Below, in pieces: positions 53,201 to 57,085 of a DNA stretch of 57,085 bases. This DNA comes from Rhizoclosmatium globosum. Its lineage: Eukaryota; Chytridiomycota; Chytridiomycetes; Chytridiales; Chytriomycetaceae. The stretch is from NCBI GenBank assembly GCA_002104985.1, contig MCGO01000231.1, positions 1 to 57,085 of the forward strand, in the 5' to 3' direction. The notes under the pieces were generated by a model. The model had not been told where the DNA came from. It made no database searches and saw only the letters and a list, made by a program, of their open reading frames with translations. The translations under genes and the position numbers were made by a program. Each line of letters opens with the position of its first letter. The first letter of the stretch is position 1.

Positions 53201-56200
53201 TCAAGGCGATTTTCTGGGCTCACCAGCAGTTCCACCGAGTCGCTGAAGATCGTTACCTTGAACAAGGACAATCTGGAAAGATTCATTCTGCCTTCTCAGC
53301 CTACTGGGAGTCTAAATACTCCCACAACCCCAAGCAGTACCATGACTTGTTTGGATTTGCCAAGAACGAGCTTCGTTACTGTATTGACCAGAGTTTGTTG
53401 ATTTGTGGAAAGCCAAATGCACGAAGAATCAGTGCAATCGTTTGGCACCAGCTGCAGATGGGGAAGAGTGGGTTCCGTGTTGGTACCAAGACTTTGCAAG
53501 ACATTAGTCATTTGAGTACTGCTGTCCATGCCGGCTTGTTATGGGACGTTTTGGCGAGTTATCGATTCGCTATGGGGTTGGAACACGCTGAAGACGTCAT
53601 TGTTCAGCAATTGAATGATTGTGAGTGCTGTTGTAAAAGACGATATTCACTAAGCTTCTTTCGTTTAGACTACCGCTTCTTGCTCGAAAACGCCGAAGTT
53701 CTTCTGTATGACCCTAACGTTCTTGTTCCTGTCGCTGCCAATCTTTACGCTGGTTCCCTTGTTGCTGATGAAGCGAGAAAATGGATCCTGTCTAACTCTC
53801 CAGGTTTGAACTGGATTGAGTGGGTGAACCGCCCAACTGCTCGTGGTGAGCCTATTGTTACCCTCCGCGGTACAGACGGTGGATCTGCAACTGATGTCAT
53901 GATGGTCACTGGTCGTGACTCGTACGACGAGCGCTTGGTATTGGCTGGAGTGCGAAACTTTGATAACCAGCCAACTGTGTTTTTGTACGACATTGAACAA
54001 ATTGAGGCCGCTAGTGTTGGTGGAGGCAAAGCTAAACTCTTGGCCAAGAGGTATTTGAACACTGACTTCGGGCAAGACGTTATTGAGCATGGTGTTCCCT
54101 TGACCGTTTGCTACTCGAGAAGCGGTACTTTGCTCGCTGTAGCTGCTGCCCGATCTATTCTGTTCTTAGATGGCTCCGACTTGGAGTTGAAGAAGTTGGG
54201 TCGTGATGCCACTTTGCCAGATGGTGATTTGATTACTCAGCTTGCTTGGACCGCTAAAGATGGCTGCATTGTCTCTGCCTCTGATGGATCTCAGCCTGGT
54301 CGTATTGGTCTGTGGGACGCAGGGTCTCTCACACTGTTGAAGGTTGTTCAAGCAAATTTGAACCCACGTCAGCCAATTACATCGTCTTTCAACACAATCA
54401 GCTTCTGGGATGAAGGACGGGAGCAATTCGTTGTTCTCAACGTTGATGAACTCGCATTGGATCCAGATGGAACTGATTGCCTCCAGTACATTCACAACAA
54501 ACCACACTCGAACCCACCACCAGATAGTTGTGCTCGCTTTGCTATTTCTTTCCGTGGGGACTATGCCATTCTTGCCGAAGAGACTGGAAAGGGGTACCTC
54601 TTGATCGACATGAACGCCAAGCGTCCTGTTGCTCGTCTTGAGATGGAAGTGGACAAGGTCCGCCATATTTCTCTTTCTCATGACGGAAAGCGTGTTGCTG
54701 TCGTGCCAACAGACGACAAGGTTATCTTCATTCACGGAATCACGGAAGATTCCAAGCCCAGCAAGGACGGTCTCAACCTCTACACCTACCAGCTTTTGGG
54801 AACTATTCTTGGTATCGACCCTGCTCTCTCAGATGGAAGCCAAGTCGCTTGCGTGTTTGGTCGTGGTGGAAAAACTGTTCTCACTGACGGAGAGTTTGGC
54901 AGTGTCAGAGTCTGGAATGTGAATGAATTGGGAGATCACCATATCATGAGATATACTTCTACACTTGCCGCTGCATACCAAGGAGTTGTGCCAATCAAGA
55001 ACAGTGACACTCGTTATATTGGTTGGGCTGTGAATGAGGCCAACAGCGTTGTTTCGTTGAGTGACAAGAAGGCGAGCCAAACTCTCCAATCTACCAACGT
55101 GAGTGGCCCCAGAAAGCAGAGACGTGCTGGTTTTTCTAGAAAAGATTGTGTAACTGGAATTGCTGCCCATCCGTTCAAACCTATCGTCGCGACTGTGACC
55201 AACAATGGGAACTTGACCTTGCTGTATGCTGAGCAGGCGTTCCACGAGAAGGGATGGACTGGAGCCTTGAGATCTGCCTTCAGCAAAAAGAATGATGGAG
55301 CCTACACCGTGACATTTAATGTTATGCGAGAGGGTGGTTTCATTTCTCCATCTTGTGTTGGATTCTTGAACTCAACATCTGCTGTTATTTCTGGAGTTGC
55401 TGAAGGTTCTGCGTCTGAAATTCTCAGTTTTGCAGTTGGTTACGAAGATGGTTCTGTTGCTGTCTGGGACTGGAACTCTGGCACTTCACTGTCAGCACTA
55501 GTGCCCACCGTGACTTTCAAGCTCGGTGTGGGCCGTATCACATCTATCACCGCGACAAACATTTCCAGTAGTCGTTACCTCGCCTTGACTGGTCGAAGAT
55601 CAGACTATTCTTCTGTGGGATGGTATTACATCAGATGCATCAGCTGTCGAAGTATTAGTTCAACCAACCGCTGTCACCAACAACTACATCAGTATGGCTC
55701 CTGGACCCAAGATGAAGAACAGACGCTCCGTGACTAGTATTATGTCAATTACTGGTCTCTTGGAACGTAACTCAGACCAGCCTGTCCCTGTCGCTTTCTC
55801 CAACACACAAGAGCAACTTTTGGCAACTGGTGAAGCAGATGGTCAAGTGACTATTTGGAACACCGAAGCGAAAGTGAAACGTAGCTTGTTGATTCACTCC
55901 AACGATATCCTTCCTGCTCCTGTTATTTCGATTGCTTGGGCCGTTGATGATGCTGCATTAGTTTCTTTGACTGAAGACAACGTGTAGCAATTCACAACAC
56001 TGTTACTGGAAACATTGTCTGGATTCATGATTTGTGGATGGTTGCTCCAAGAGTCACATGCGCTGCATTCGGAGCCGTCGCTCGTGAACTGGTAGTTTTG
56101 GATCACGAAGGTGGCTTGACGTCTGTGTACTTGCATGGAGACTGGCCAAACTGCTTCAAACGCTGATGTGTTTTCGCCAATCAAAGATACCATTGACTCG

Positions 56201-57045
56201 AACCACCCTGTGATTCGTCACAAGAGAGCTTTCCCTGTCGCACCAGAGCCAGAGTTTGCTGAGTTCCCTCTGTGGGGACCAGATTTGACTCGAAAGCTGG
56301 TTGAGACTCGTGCCGTCAAGAATTCACGTACAGCATACCAGTGGGAGTTTAGCAGTGGCGCCAGCACTCACGGCCACGTTGCCTTGATTCGTTTGAACGA
56401 TGTCTTGCCCCGTGGTACTTACGAGGTTGTTTGCAATGTTGAAGTTAATGAAGAGCCCACTGTACCTCTCAAGTTCCTTTGCTGGACTACTGGAGATGTG
56501 GATGTTGTTGACCCAGAGTTGGATATTGTGCACGGTTTCTCAAGACTTTCCATTGGAGGAGCAAAAGCAATTGCTCGGAAAAGGCACTGTGACTTTGAGA
56601 CTTGGATTCTTGAAGACTTCGTGCAAGTTGGAAAATTGCTGTATTGATTTGACTAGATTACCAGGCGATGGAGAACCTATTTCTTTTGGCGATGTTCACG
56701 TAAGTTCATATTTTTATTGAGTGTAATTTTATTCATAAGGATTCCTAGTTTATTCCCGTCGATCCATCTCTGTACAAGCCTGACTACACTCCGGCTGCCG
56801 ATCTTGCTGACGCATTTGACCACCTCTCTGTGGACTTTGATGAATACGAACATTCTCAAGGCAGACGTAACAGTCACATTGGACTGTCTCATATCAAAGA
56901 CCAGTTGGAAAACAGTGAATTCCCCGAACTTATTATCAATCCTTTCGACTATGACTTCAAAGACAAGACACTCTTTGAGCCAAATGTTGCGGGTGCATCA
57001 AGTTCTGGTGGAGAAGTCATGTGGGAGTTTGGACAGTATAGATGA
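50217..57045 (+). CDS. NWD1-like STAND NTPase (DUF4062-like, NACHT, WD40), frame-disrupted at the 3' end
   Basis: A signal-transduction ATPase with domains in order. The N-terminal DUF4062/TIR-like effector-type domain (VRVFVSGGSDFSREKDAL, then IFIALLGDKYGAPTLPTTIP) resembles animal NWD1 and TEP1. The NACHT has Walker A VVYGTSGIGKTAFMSK and Walker B VVIIDALDELASDD. A helical region (FWAHQQFHRVAEDRYL) and WD40-like repeats follow (GRIGLWDAGSL, GSVRVWNVNEL, GSVAVWDWNSG, QTILLWDG, GQVTIWN). A C-terminal beta-rich part ends EVMWEFGQYR (57045). About ten introns; one (53632-53679, 48 nt) is in frame. Four single-base frame changes are needed after 55585 (near 55590, 55984, 56150 and 56565). Either the gene is freshly broken or the sequence has indel errors. 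STAND NTPases usually act as sensors of stress or non-self; the ligand is unknown. Confidence 0.82.
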
Positions 57046-57085
57046 ATGAACTTGGTGATTCATTTTCAGGTGGTGACGTGGTGTC

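Noticed and set aside
53632..53679. Translating through the in-frame 48-nt segment of the NACHT-WD40 gene
   Set aside because: It has a good GTGAGT donor and a TTTAG acceptor, and its translation (Cys/Arg-rich) breaks an otherwise helical block, so it is treated as an intron.

Overview
This window looks like nuclear DNA of a fungus, most likely an early-diverging zoosporic one (chytrid-like). That placement is an inference. The evidence is as follows. Genes are dense on both strands and interrupted by very short GT-AG introns (about 40-66 nt, often with CTAAC or TACTAAT-like branch sites). Typical fungal genes are present: a Cla4-type PAK kinase with PH and CRIB domains, a Zn2Cys6 transcription factor, BFR1, POP5 and an AYR1-like reductase. 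They sit beside genes that Dikarya usually lack: HCN/CNG-type cyclic-nucleotide channels, an NWD1-like STAND NTPase, SCOC, a UBXN11-like protein and an At4g15545-like protein. No rRNA, tRNA or CRISPR array was seen.

Layout. Positions 1-2200 are AT-rich and hold no supportable gene. Positions 2230-4250 hold a decayed Mutator-like element with a Ulp1 (C48) protease part, a FAR1-like part and a SWIM zinc finger. Positions 5110-28774 are a housekeeping block: a PIAS/SIZ SUMO ligase, BFR1, a small secreted protein, POP5, an At4g15545-like coiled-coil protein, CLA4, a synaptobrevin, a JmjC oxygenase, a UBXN11-like protein, a glutathione S-transferase with a dead tandem copy, CDC45, an AYR1-like reductase and CLPTM1. 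Next come a transcription factor with two Zn2Cys6 clusters (29486-31560), three tandem LicD/fukutin-type type-II membrane transferases (31647-36411), a probably GPI-anchored S10 carboxypeptidase, SCOC and SMNDC1/SPF30.

Positions 40312-48279 hold two tandem paralogous cyclic-nucleotide-gated channels. Both have a normal S4, an HCN-type C-linker and an intact-looking cyclic-nucleotide pocket. Both carry P-V-T-F-K where the K+ channel filter (C-I-G-Y-G in HCN) is expected. The stop codon of the upstream channel is followed immediately, in the same frame, by the open frame of the downstream one. I consider this pair the most novel feature. The window ends with a Gly-Ser-repeat membrane protein of unknown role and a large NACHT-WD40 STAND gene (50217-57045) whose last 1.5 kb needs four single-base frame changes to read through.

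Together the genes cover SUMO signalling, Cdc42/PAK polarity signalling, SNARE, BFR1 and SCOC trafficking, glycan or cell-wall modification (LicD, S10) and cyclic-nucleotide-controlled ion flux. Apart from the two tandem families nothing looks like an operon. Many neighbours are divergently transcribed from short shared promoters (about 90-310 bp). All exon boundaries were read by eye from frame continuity and splice consensus and are not confirmed by transcripts.
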